Origin: CAYTLW01 sp964438735
Lineage (GTDB): Bacteria > Myxococcota_A > UBA9042
Assembly (NCBI GenBank): GCA_964438735.1
Contig: CAYTLW010000015.1
Coordinates: 1-64,000, forward strand
Direction of reading: 5' to 3'
Length of the DNA stretch: 64,000 nucleotides
Below the pieces are notes generated by a model that was not told where the DNA came from, did not search any database, and was given only the letters and a program-made list of their open reading frames with translations. This document shows positions 44,093 through 52,600 of this stretch, piece after piece. The stretch's first letter is position 1; each line of letters opens with the position of its first letter. The position numbers were made by a program, and so were the translations under genes.

Positions 44093-45382
44093 TCAGCCCA
44101 TGAGTCGGATGACGCTGGCCACCTCGCGCACCATATCGAGGGTGCCGATGGCCTGCAGGGCGGCGCGCACATCGCCTTCGCGCGATTCGTGGGTGACGAA
44201 GACCAGGTCCACCGGGTCGGCGTCGCGCCCTTTCTGGATGCAGGTCTCGATGCTCACCGATCGGTCGGCGAAAGCGCCGGCGATGGATGCCAGCACGCCG
44301 GGTCGGTCGGCGACGCGACAAGAGATGTAGAAGCGACCGGTCGAGTCCGCAGCGGGCACCACCTGCAACGCGCCCTGGCTGCCCGGCGCCCACGCGCTGG
44401 TGCCCCGGCGCAGGTCGCGGCAGGCGTCGACCAGGTCGGCTACCACGGCGCTGGCCGTGGGCATCATGCCGGCACCCTGACCGTAGAACATCAACTCGCC
44501 CGCTGCATCGCCACGCACAAAGACCGCGTTGAACGCGCCGTGCACCGCGGCGAGGGGATGGCCTGCCGGCACCATGGCCGGATGAACTCGCAGCTCGGCA
44601 CCCGACCCCGACGGCCGGGCCACCGCCAGCAGCTTGATGACCATGCCCAGTTCGCGGGCCATGGCGATATCGGCGGCGCGCACGCCGGTGATGCCCTCGC
44701 AATGGATCTGGCCGACGTCCACATGACTGTCGAAGGCCAGGCCTGCCAGCAGGGCCAGCTTGAATGCGCTGTCCTCGCCGCCCACATCCGAGGTCGGATC
44801 GGCCTCGGCATAACCCAGCCGCTGGGCGTCGGCCAGGGCGTCGGAGAACGCCGCGCCACCGCTACTCATCTCGCTCAGAATGTAGTTGCAGGTGCCATTG
44901 ACGATGCCCAGAAGGGCCTCCACGTGGTTGCCAGCCAGCGACTCGCGCACCGCCTTGACGATGGGGATGGCGCCGGCTGCCGCGGCTTCATAGTGCAAGC
45001 TGCCGCCGCCTTCGCGGGCCGCGGCCATCAGCTCGGGCCCATGACTGGCGACCAGCGCCTTGTTGGCCGTGACCACCCGGCGGCCCCCACGCAGCGCCTG
45101 CAGGACCAGGCTGCGTGCCGGCTCGATGCCGCCCATGACTTCGACCACGACGTTAACGGACGGATCGTTGACCACAGCGTCGCCATCAGTAGTCAACAGC
45201 TCGCGGGCGACCACAGCGGCGCGGGCCTTGTCCAGGTCGCGCACAAGCGCCCGGCGCAACTGAATGGCGCCGCCCGCCCGCTCGCTCAACATGGCCGCGC
45301 CCTCGCCGAGGATCCGGGCCACGCCACCGCCGACCGTGCCCAGGCCCAGCATGCCGACTCCGATGGTGCTCTCAGAACTCAT
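44093..45382 (-). CDS. hom: Homoserine dehydrogenase with ACT domain
   Basis: 429 residues. It reduces aspartate semialdehyde to homoserine. NAD(P) loop GVGMLGLGTVGGG (8-20); the central catalytic region has VVEVMGGIEPA, LVASHGPELMAAAREG and GIVNGTCNYIL. A C-terminal ACT domain (about 345-425, RPGVLASIAGAFADRSVSIE) is the usual site of threonine feedback inhibition. The start ATG at 45382 overlaps the cupin stop by 4 bases. Co-operonic with thrB; no aspartokinase gene is near. Confidence 0.96.
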   Translation of the reverse strand: MSSESTIGVGMLGLGTVGGGVARILGEGAAMLSERAGGAIQLRRALVRDLDKARAAVVARELLTTDGDAVVNDPSVNVVVEVMGGIEPARSLVLQALRGGRRVVTANKALVASHGPELMAAAREGGGSLHYEAAAAGAIPIVKAVRESLAGNHVEALLGIVNGTCNYILSEMSSGGAAFSDALADAQRLGYAEADPTSDVGGEDSAFKLALLAGLAFDSHVDVGQIHCEGITGVRAADIAMARELGMVIKLLAVARPSGSGAELRVHPAMVPAGHPLAAVHGAFNAVFVRGDAAGELMFYGQGAGMMPTASAVVADLVDACRDLRRGTSAWAPGSQGALQVVPAADSTGRFYISCRVADRPGVLASIAGAFADRSVSIETCIQKGRDADPVDLVFVTHESREGDVRAALQAIGTLDMVREVASVIRLMG

Positions 45383-45852
45383 GGAACCACCTGCCACTTG
45401 CTGTACTTATCCGCCGGCCCGGGGCCGGCGAAGACCTGTAGCGCGACCATGCGCTCGGGCCCGTTGACATAGCTCACCTCGGCCCCCGCCGGCATGTAGA
45501 CCGTGGTGCCGGCCTTGAGGTCGTGGGCCTTGCCGTCGACCGTCAGCGTGCCGCTTCCGCGCAATACGTGGATGTACTCCTCGGTGGGATCGCGATGCTG
45601 GGGCACCTTGAAGCCCGCCACCAGCTCGAGTCGGCCGACAAACGCGTTGACCCCGCGCGCGAGCTGCCAGACCTCGGCCTTGCCGTTGGCCACCTGGCGG
45701 TGCTCGGCTTTGTCCATATGGATGATCGTCGCGGCGGCCGCGGCAGGCGCGGGTTTGACCGCCGGTGCGGCCGCGTCCTGGGCGACGGTGTGGGCGACGG
45801 TGCCCGCACAGGCACCGAGTACAAAGGCGACGACGATGGCGAGGGGACGCAT
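45379..45852 (-). CDS. Exported cupin-domain protein
   Basis: 157 residues. The signal peptide (MRPLAIVVAFVLGACAG) may be lipid-modified at Cys14. The cupin barrel has the two conserved strands: KVPQHRDPTEEYIHVLRGSGTL (metal His/Glu) and GTTVYMPAGAEVSYVNG. The small-molecule ligand is unknown. It overlaps hom by ATGA, an odd partner for a biosynthetic enzyme, so the pairing is probably structural rather than metabolic. Confidence 0.85.
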   Translation of the reverse strand: MRPLAIVVAFVLGACAGTVAHTVAQDAAAPAVKPAPAAAAATIIHMDKAEHRQVANGKAEVWQLARGVNAFVGRLELVAGFKVPQHRDPTEEYIHVLRGSGTLTVDGKAHDLKAGTTVYMPAGAEVSYVNGPERMVALQVFAGPGPADKYSKWQVVP

Positions 45853-45929
45853 GGAGGACTCCGGGTGCGGGTTCGAGCGTCGGAACCTACACCCAAAACA
45901 GGGCCCGGGCCAGCGTCCTGCCAGCCGAC

Positions 45930-47105
45930 TCAGCGCCGTTGTGAGAAGCGCAACTTCACCACCGCGGAGGTGCGGGAGCCGTCCTTCGGCACCGGGAAGC
46001 GCCAGCGGCGCATCTTCGCCGCCACGCACTTGCCCACCGACTTGTCGGCGATGGTGTTCTTGAGAATCTGGACAGCCACAACCCGTCCTTGGTCGATGAC
46101 CAGCTTGACGGCGACCATTCCGGATAGCTTGGGATTCTTGCGCAGGGCCCGCTCGTAGCAGTAGGCGACCGCCCGCTGCCGCCGCTGCACGACCCTGGCC
46201 ACCAGCGACTTGCTCAACCCGCCACGGCCCATGTCGATGTCGAAGATGACCCGCGCCCGGGCGGCTCGCTCGGCCTTCTTCATTCGCAAGCCCGATGCGC
46301 CGGCACCGGCCTTGCCCAGCCCGCCGATGCCGCGTCCGCTGCCCGCACGACCAGACCTGGCCACGCCGCCAGTGCCCTTGAACGCGTCCTCCAGCGAGCC
46401 GCCGCCTTCCTTGAAGACATCGGACACAACGCCGCCCTTGCCGCTCGTGCCAAGCACCTTCATCACCGACTTTGTCTTGAGCTGCTTCTCGATCGCGGCT
46501 CGGCGGGCCCGCTTCGCAGCGTCGTCTTGGCCTGACTTCCTGGCTTTCTTGGCCGCCTTGGCGACCTTCGGTTCCGGCGTGAACGCTTGCTCCTCATCGC
46601 CCGGACTGGCGCCCGGCGGGGCACGTGTGGCCGACTCCTCGGAGGTGGCCGCCTCCTGTTCGGAATGCCTGCCTGCGGCCACGGTGTGGTCCTTCTTCAG
46701 CGCCGCCGCCAGCAGGGGCGCGCTGCCCTTCCTGGCTCGCCAGGCGGCGCTCTTGTCCACGCGCTTGCTTCGACCGCCCATGAGCGACCAGACCGCCTCG
46801 TTGTGGAACAGGGCGATGGTGACGCTGGCTTCCGCTGCCGTGCTGACGGTGTCGTCGGCGAAGATGGGGTCCGCCTTCTTCAGCAACCGCTCGGCCTTTG
46901 CCGGTCGCTGCGCCGTCACCTTGCCGCTGATCGCGCGCACCTCACCCGCCGGGGCTGGCCTGGCCTCCACTCCCGGCTCGGGCGCGGGCGGTCCGGAGGA
47001 CTTGTCCTCTTTGCAGCCGAAGGCAAGGACCACCAGCAAAAGCGCAAGACCGACCGCGCTGACAGTTCGGGCGCGGCGGTGGATGACGGATGCGTGGGAC
47101 ATCAT
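45930..47105 (-). CDS. Lipoprotein with FecR-like and AgmX/PglI C-terminal domains
   Basis: 391 residues from ATG 47105 (AGGAG 6 bases upstream). The signal peptide ends at Cys31 (LAFGC). About 57-120 resemble a FecR-type domain (GKVTAQ, DDTVSTAAEASVTIALF). A Lys/Arg-rich region with GSGRGIGGLG-type glycine runs follows. The last 80 residues (RAVAYCYERALRKNPKLSG, VGKCVAAKMRRWRFP) are the AgmX/PglI C-terminal domain of Myxococcota motility and TonB-like proteins, with its paired Cys. Role: a periplasmic or outer-membrane energy-transduction or gliding component by homology; not proven. Confidence 0.82.
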   Translation of the reverse strand: MMSHASVIHRRARTVSAVGLALLLVVLAFGCKEDKSSGPPAPEPGVEARPAPAGEVRAISGKVTAQRPAKAERLLKKADPIFADDTVSTAAEASVTIALFHNEAVWSLMGGRSKRVDKSAAWRARKGSAPLLAAALKKDHTVAAGRHSEQEAATSEESATRAPPGASPGDEEQAFTPEPKVAKAAKKARKSGQDDAAKRARRAAIEKQLKTKSVMKVLGTSGKGGVVSDVFKEGGGSLEDAFKGTGGVARSGRAGSGRGIGGLGKAGAGASGLRMKKAERAARARVIFDIDMGRGGLSKSLVARVVQRRQRAVAYCYERALRKNPKLSGMVAVKLVIDQGRVVAVQILKNTIADKSVGKCVAAKMRRWRFPVPKDGSRTSAVVKLRFSQRR

Positions 47106-47161
47106 CTGGCTCTCCTGGTGGGCATGGACGCGCCACGTCGCATTTCGATCCGTGTCAAAGC

Positions 47162-48079
47162 CTATGGTGGCAGGAAGCTGCAGTAGCCCGCCTTGCCGTA
47201 GCACTTGCCCTTGACGCAATGGCCGCCCGGGCACTTGGCGCTGGTCTGGCAGTTTTGCCGCAGGCAGCCGCCGGCGTCGCACTTGAACAGGGCGGGGCAG
47301 TCCGATGCCGCGTTGCACGGCTTGGCGATGCAGTGGTGGTTGCCGCCGCAGATCTGCCACGGGCCGGCGCAATCGCCGTCGGCCGTGCAGCCGCTGTGGC
47401 AGAGCTTCTCGCCGCTGCAGGTGCAGTCACTCTTCTTGTAGAGGCAGATCTTGGGTTTGCCGCCCACCGCCGGGCAGTCGGCATCTGATTGGCAAGCATT
47501 GGGCGGCTTCTGACACATGCCGCAGCCGATGGACTCGCCTGGCAGGAAGCACATCTTGCCGCCGGTGCAGGGCTGCTCCATGGTGCAGCCGTTGGCGCCG
47601 ACACCGCTGTCCTTGGGTCCGGCGTCCTTCGGCCCGCTGTCCACCTTTCCGCTGTCCTTGGGGCCGGTGTCGACCGCACCTGCATCCACGGGGCCGCTGT
47701 CGGTGGGGCCTGCGTCGATCACCACGCTGTCGGTAGGGCCGGCGTCGACCGGACCAGAATCGACGGCGCCGATATCCAGGGAGCCGGCGTCCTTGGGGCC
47801 ACCCGCGTCCGTGGACACGACGTCCGACGGCGTGGCGGCGTCCACCGCCGCCACATCCTTCGAAGAACCGTCCACACCAGCCGAATCGGACACGACGCCC
47901 GAGTCGACCAGGCCGCCGTCTGATGTCACGGCGGTATCGGTCGGGGCGCTGTCGGCGGCCGCGTCACCGCCTCCGGCCGTGTCCGCTGCGTCGTTCGGCG
48001 TGCCGGGTGATGGCTGGCCCGACGTGCCGCAGGCAAAGAAGAGCGGCAGGAGCCACAAGAGAGGGGCCGTCCGTGTCAT
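47162..48079 (-). CDS. Asp/Gly/Ser-rich, Cys-rich lipoprotein
   Basis: 305 residues; AAGGAG lies 8 bases upstream. The signal peptide (LLWLLPLFFAC) ends in a lipobox. Residues 18-160 are low-complexity DAGPxDSGPxDAG repeats, a flexible, acidic spacer. Residues 160-305 hold many cysteines (CTMEQPCTGGKMC, CQSDADCPAVGGKPKIC, CTADGDC), like the Cys-rich repeat lipoproteins elsewhere in this window but without propellers. It is probably a surface protein; function unknown. Confidence 0.85.
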   Translation of the reverse strand: MTRTAPLLWLLPLFFACGTSGQPSPGTPNDAADTAGGGDAAADSAPTDTAVTSDGGLVDSGVVSDSAGVDGSSKDVAAVDAATPSDVVSTDAGGPKDAGSLDIGAVDSGPVDAGPTDSVVIDAGPTDSGPVDAGAVDTGPKDSGKVDSGPKDAGPKDSGVGANGCTMEQPCTGGKMCFLPGESIGCGMCQKPPNACQSDADCPAVGGKPKICLYKKSDCTCSGEKLCHSGCTADGDCAGPWQICGGNHHCIAKPCNAASDCPALFKCDAGGCLRQNCQTSAKCPGGHCVKGKCYGKAGYCSFLPP

Positions 48080-48120
48080 CTTGGGACTCCTTGACGCATG
48101 GACGACGCCAACTGTCGGCT

Positions 48121-49641
48121 TCAGGCGCCGCTGGAATCGGCGGCCGGCCTGCGCGGGCCGGTGGTTCGCCTGCCGCGTGGTGCCAGAACGATGGCCACGA
48201 AGCGGTTGCCGCCCTGGCCACGGGCCCTGTCGAGGGCCTCGTGCGCGGCCCGCAGCGTGTCGCCGGGGGCCATCGTGGCCTCCGGCTGTATCGTCGCCAC
48301 GCCAGCGCTGACCGTCAGCGGTCGGCTGCCATCGCCCGGGATGTGAGTGATGCCCAGGTCCGACACGGCCCGCACCGATCTTTCGGCCAGGGCACGTGCG
48401 CTGGCGGCATCACCGCCGTCGATCGCGACCACGAAGCTGTCGCCATCCATGCGCGCCACGGCGTCACCATCACCGGCCTGCTCGGCCAGCACGGCGGCGA
48501 CCTGGCGCAGGCAGGCATCGCCCCCCGCGTGTCCGCGCTCGGCGTTGTACGCGCCGAAGTTGTCGATATCGAACACCGCGATGGACATCTGGCGGCTGTC
48601 CCGGGCGGCCTCCAGCCAGTGAGACTCCATCCATTTGCTGAACCACGCCCGACCGCCCAGACCGGTCAAACCGTCCTGGCCAGCCCGCCGGCCCAGCTCG
48701 TCACGCGCGCTCTTGAGTTGTCTGCGCGCGTCTCGCAGTCCCTCCTCGGCGCGCCGTCGACCCTGGAACTCGTTGCGCAGGGTGACCATCTGCAGCAGGT
48801 GCGCATGCAGCACGCGGCCGACCAGCATGCCGAGCAGCAGCACGATGCCGAATGCCCAGTGCAGCGCAAAAGCGTAGGCTTCGTGTCGTGCCGCCACGCG
48901 CAGGACCCAGTGGGTGACCGCGCTGTCGATGCGTACCTCGACCGGCTCCTGGAGGGCCTCTTCGTGGGAGCGCGCGACGACCGTCACGTGCCCCTGCTCG
49001 GCAAATGTCTCGCTCAATTCGTAGGCATGACCGCGATCGGGCAGTCGGTTCAGGCGGGTCGCCTTGAGGAATGAGTCCAATTCGACGCGCGCCAACGCGA
49101 AGCCTCTGAATTCGACTCCGTCGCGCGCCCCGGGGTGACGTATGGGAGCGATGGCGATGAGCCCTGGGCGCCCCGCTGTGTCGTTGACGGGCCCGCTGAT
49201 GATGGTGCGCCTGGCCGCGATGGCGCGTTTGGTCAGCCCGCCCAGTGTCTTGTGGGTCGGAAGTTCGGCGCCCAGCAGCGCCTTCTGAGCACCTGCGGGG
49301 TAGATGGCTCTAACGGTGCCACCCGGCGCCCACGCCAGCGCGCTGACGCCGCCGATGCCGCCGAAGATGGTGCTCGCTGCGTGATTGAAGCGCGCCGCAT
49401 CGGCCGCCTCCGCACCGCCAATGGCCGCCGCCAGGGCGGTGGTCGAGGCGTTTGCGCGGCCCAGCTGATCCAACACCAGCTGACCGTGCGCCGCAGCGAT
49501 CTCAGACTGTGCGTCCCGTTCACCGTCGCGGATCTGAGCCTCGACCAACCAGGCGACCGCTGCACCGAGCGCGACGAAGACCAGCAGCCCTGCCACCGCC
49601 AGGACAGCCGCACTCCGCTCAGTCAGCAATTGTCGCGTCAT
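48121..49641 (-). CDS. CHASE-like sensor with degenerate GGDEF domain
   Basis: 506 residues. Helix at 12-33, a periplasmic CHASE-like sensor (34-255, VSALAWAPGGTVRAIYPAG), a second helix (262-280), a coiled-coil and a GGDEF-type domain (320-485). The Mg-binding FDIDNF (357-362) is present, but the active-site motif reads DGDSF (399-403), not GGDEF: the key Gly and Glu are lost. It therefore probably does not make c-di-GMP and may act as a receptor or partner. It follows the activase gene by 30 bases, so they are likely co-transcribed. Confidence 0.88.
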   Translation of the reverse strand: MTRQLLTERSAAVLAVAGLLVFVALGAAVAWLVEAQIRDGERDAQSEIAAAHGQLVLDQLGRANASTTALAAAIGGAEAADAARFNHAASTIFGGIGGVSALAWAPGGTVRAIYPAGAQKALLGAELPTHKTLGGLTKRAIAARRTIISGPVNDTAGRPGLIAIAPIRHPGARDGVEFRGFALARVELDSFLKATRLNRLPDRGHAYELSETFAEQGHVTVVARSHEEALQEPVEVRIDSAVTHWVLRVAARHEAYAFALHWAFGIVLLLGMLVGRVLHAHLLQMVTLRNEFQGRRRAEEGLRDARRQLKSARDELGRRAGQDGLTGLGGRAWFSKWMESHWLEAARDSRQMSIAVFDIDNFGAYNAERGHAGGDACLRQVAAVLAEQAGDGDAVARMDGDSFVVAIDGGDAASARALAERSVRAVSDLGITHIPGDGSRPLTVSAGVATIQPEATMAPGDTLRAAHEALDRARGQGGNRFVAIVLAPRGRRTTGPRRPAADSSGA

Positions 49642-49671
49642 GAATCGTCCCGGCCGAGCCGCCGGGAGCCA

Positions 49672-52600
49672 TCATAACGCGGCTTGACCGGCCGACAAGC
49701 GGACTGTGCTTTCGCTCTCGCGGACCTTCCGTTGCCGATGTCGCTCTCGGACCTCGAACGCAAATCCGTCGAGCACCTCGGGATCCAGCGGGTCGCCATT
49801 GAGCTGAACGGTCAGCGAGGCCAGGCCTTCGCGCTCGGCTACCTGGTAGAACTGCGCTTCGGCCACCTTGGACGGCATGCATTCCAGCGGACCAACGCTG
49901 ACCACGCCATCGATCAATCCGTGCCGCCACTCATGGAGCGGCCCGCCCAGGGTCAGCACCGCCTCGCCGATCAATTCCTTGCGAATGTAGGGGTCGGCCG
50001 CATCCACGGACTCCCTGGCCGGAGTTCGCGCCGGCCAGCTCAGCCGCCGGGCCAGGATGCCATAGAGTCGGTTGAGCGTGCGCAGCTTGACCATGCGGGT
50101 CAGGTGGCTGTCCATGCCGCCGCCGATGCCCTCGAGCATGTTGGCGTACTCAGTGTACTCGATCCACTCGGTGAAGGGGGCGAATCGCACTCGAACGCCG
50201 CGCTCCTCGAGCTTGTCGAGCACGAAGTCGTTGGAGAAGGGGTCGCAGCGCACGTAGATCTCGCCGACCATCATCACCGTCGGCATGTCCTTGCGCTGGT
50301 GCACCGCCGCGAACGCGTTGCCCGCCCGCCGCATCAGCGCAGACAGGCCAAAGAGACGGCCATCGGCGACCTGCAGGAGGGCCGCGGGCAGGGAACGGCC
50401 ACGCTTCGCCTCCGCCTCGATGATCGCCAGGGCCTCGGCAAAGTAGCGCTCATAGATGGCCTGCGCGGCGCCGGCCTCGGTCTCCACCGGGCGCACGTCG
50501 TAGAGCGCCGCCTGCAGCATGTCCAGGGTCGCAAAGCCGGCGAAGATCAGCGTCGCGAAGCCGCCCGGCAGGCCGGCGAAGTAGTTGTCGTCGTTGGGCG
50601 ACCAGACCGACACCCGTTGCTCACCCAAACGCTCCAGCACGATCTTGTGCAGGATGTTGTAGACACCAAAACGGCACGGTCCATCCGCTGTGGGCATGAG
50701 GAAGCTGAACCGCTCATCGGGTCCCGCCTTGTCGATGCGCTGCAGCAGGCTGCCCAGCGTCACCGTCATGGGCACGCACTCCTTGCCTGAAGTGTGACGT
50801 CGACCGATGCGCACGCTCTCCCGATCGGGCTGCGGCAACACCTCTGCGCCCACACCGGCGCCGTTGAGAGCCGCCGCCAACGCGTGCGTGCCGACGCCCA
50901 TGGGTGGGATCAGCACGGTTTCGCCCGCCTTCTGCACCGATGCCAGGCTGCCGCCGCGGCCGTGCTTGAGCAGATCGGTTGCAGCGCCGCGATCCAGGGT
51001 CGAGCCCTCGCCGTGGCTGTCCAGGTCCTCGCGCACGCAGTGCAGGAAGGCCTCGATGCGTGTCTTCGTACCCGCATCGCCGGAGTGGCCGTCGGTTTCG
51101 ATGATGGCGAAGGGTTTGCCGGTCATCAGGTAGGAATACATGTGCAGGTTGAAGCTGTCCGGACCGCATGAGTAGTTGGAGCACCACATGCTGTAGACGC
51201 CTTCGCTGCGGCGAAGTTGCCAGGCGGCGCGCAGGTTGCGCTGGCCGTAGCCCCAGTACATCTCCTTGAACACCGGCACGTCGCGCGCCACCGGGTAGCA
51301 GTCCACCGGGATGGCCAGGGCACCCTGCTCGCGCAGCAGCGCGGGCACGTTGGAGTTCAGCACCTTGTTGTAGATGGTGTAGGGCCGGCCCAATACGACC
51401 ACCGGCACCACGCCGCGCTCGCGGGCGAAGGCCAGCGCGCGACGACCGATCTGCAGGCATGCGCCGTCAAATGCCGTCTGTACTGCGGCGGCGACCCGAT
51501 GGGCGTCACGCCAGCGCTCGTCGTCGAAACCGAAGTCGGCGGCCAGTCGCTGGCAACTGTCGAGGAAGCCCTCGGAGTGATAGTTGCCGATGCCCATGTT
51601 GATCATGGTCGAGACCACCTTGCACGAGGTCTCTTCTGGCAGGTTCCAGCGCACGATATCCGAGCTCGCCTGCACCATCGGGCAGACGCAGGAGTTGGGC
51701 TCCTTGTCCACTCGCGGCACGCTGCGCACCATGGGAAGGAAGAGATAGTCCGCCTCGGACTCCGCCATCTCCGGCACCAGGCCGTGGTATTGTTGCAGCG
51801 GCGCGCAGAAAGGCACGTTGGCCTCTTCGATGCCCCGCTTGAGCGCCTTGGCGCCGGCGCCCTGGAAGACCACCGGGTCCAGGCCCAACTCGCGGATGAA
51901 GGCCGCGAAGAATGGCGCGCTGCCCTTGAGGACAAACTCGTCGGTCAAGGCCACTGTGGGTCGCCCGCGCGGCTCGGTGGCATCGCCGATGAGCTCGGCC
52001 AGCAGCTCCTCGCGCTCTCGGAAGGGGGTGGGCGCCAGGTCCGGCAGCTTCACCTTGCCGGTGCCCTTGTCCCACATGGAGCAGCTTCCGCCCCAGGTGA
52101 AGCGCTGCTTGCGATCGGTCACCCGCGTCTTCAGCCGGTCGATGCGGCACTTGTTGCCGCTGCCGCCGCAGCCCTTCGAAGAGTTGCAGATGAAGCTGTC
52201 CTTGCAGGTGACCTCGGCCGACAGGAAGCGCTGCGGGTCGATGCCCTGTTCGCGTGCCCCAACCACGTGGCGGGCGGACAACAGGGCGATGCCCAGCGCG
52301 CCCACCGTGCCGGGATCGGGCGGGATGATCACCGCGCTGCCGGTCTGGCGGGCGACGGCGGCGGCCAGGGCGTCGCTCGAAAACGGCATCCCCTGACAGA
52401 AGACGAACTGGCCCACGGTGCGGCTGCCCTTCACCCGGTTGAGGTAGTTCTGAATGATGGAGTCGTAGATGCCGGCGATGATGGCCTTGTTCTCGATACC
52501 CGCCGCCACCGCCTCGTCGATGATCTCGGCCATGAAGACCGAGCAATGCTGACCCAGGGACACGCCTTCATCTGAAGCCACGGCCTCCTGGCCCAGCTGG

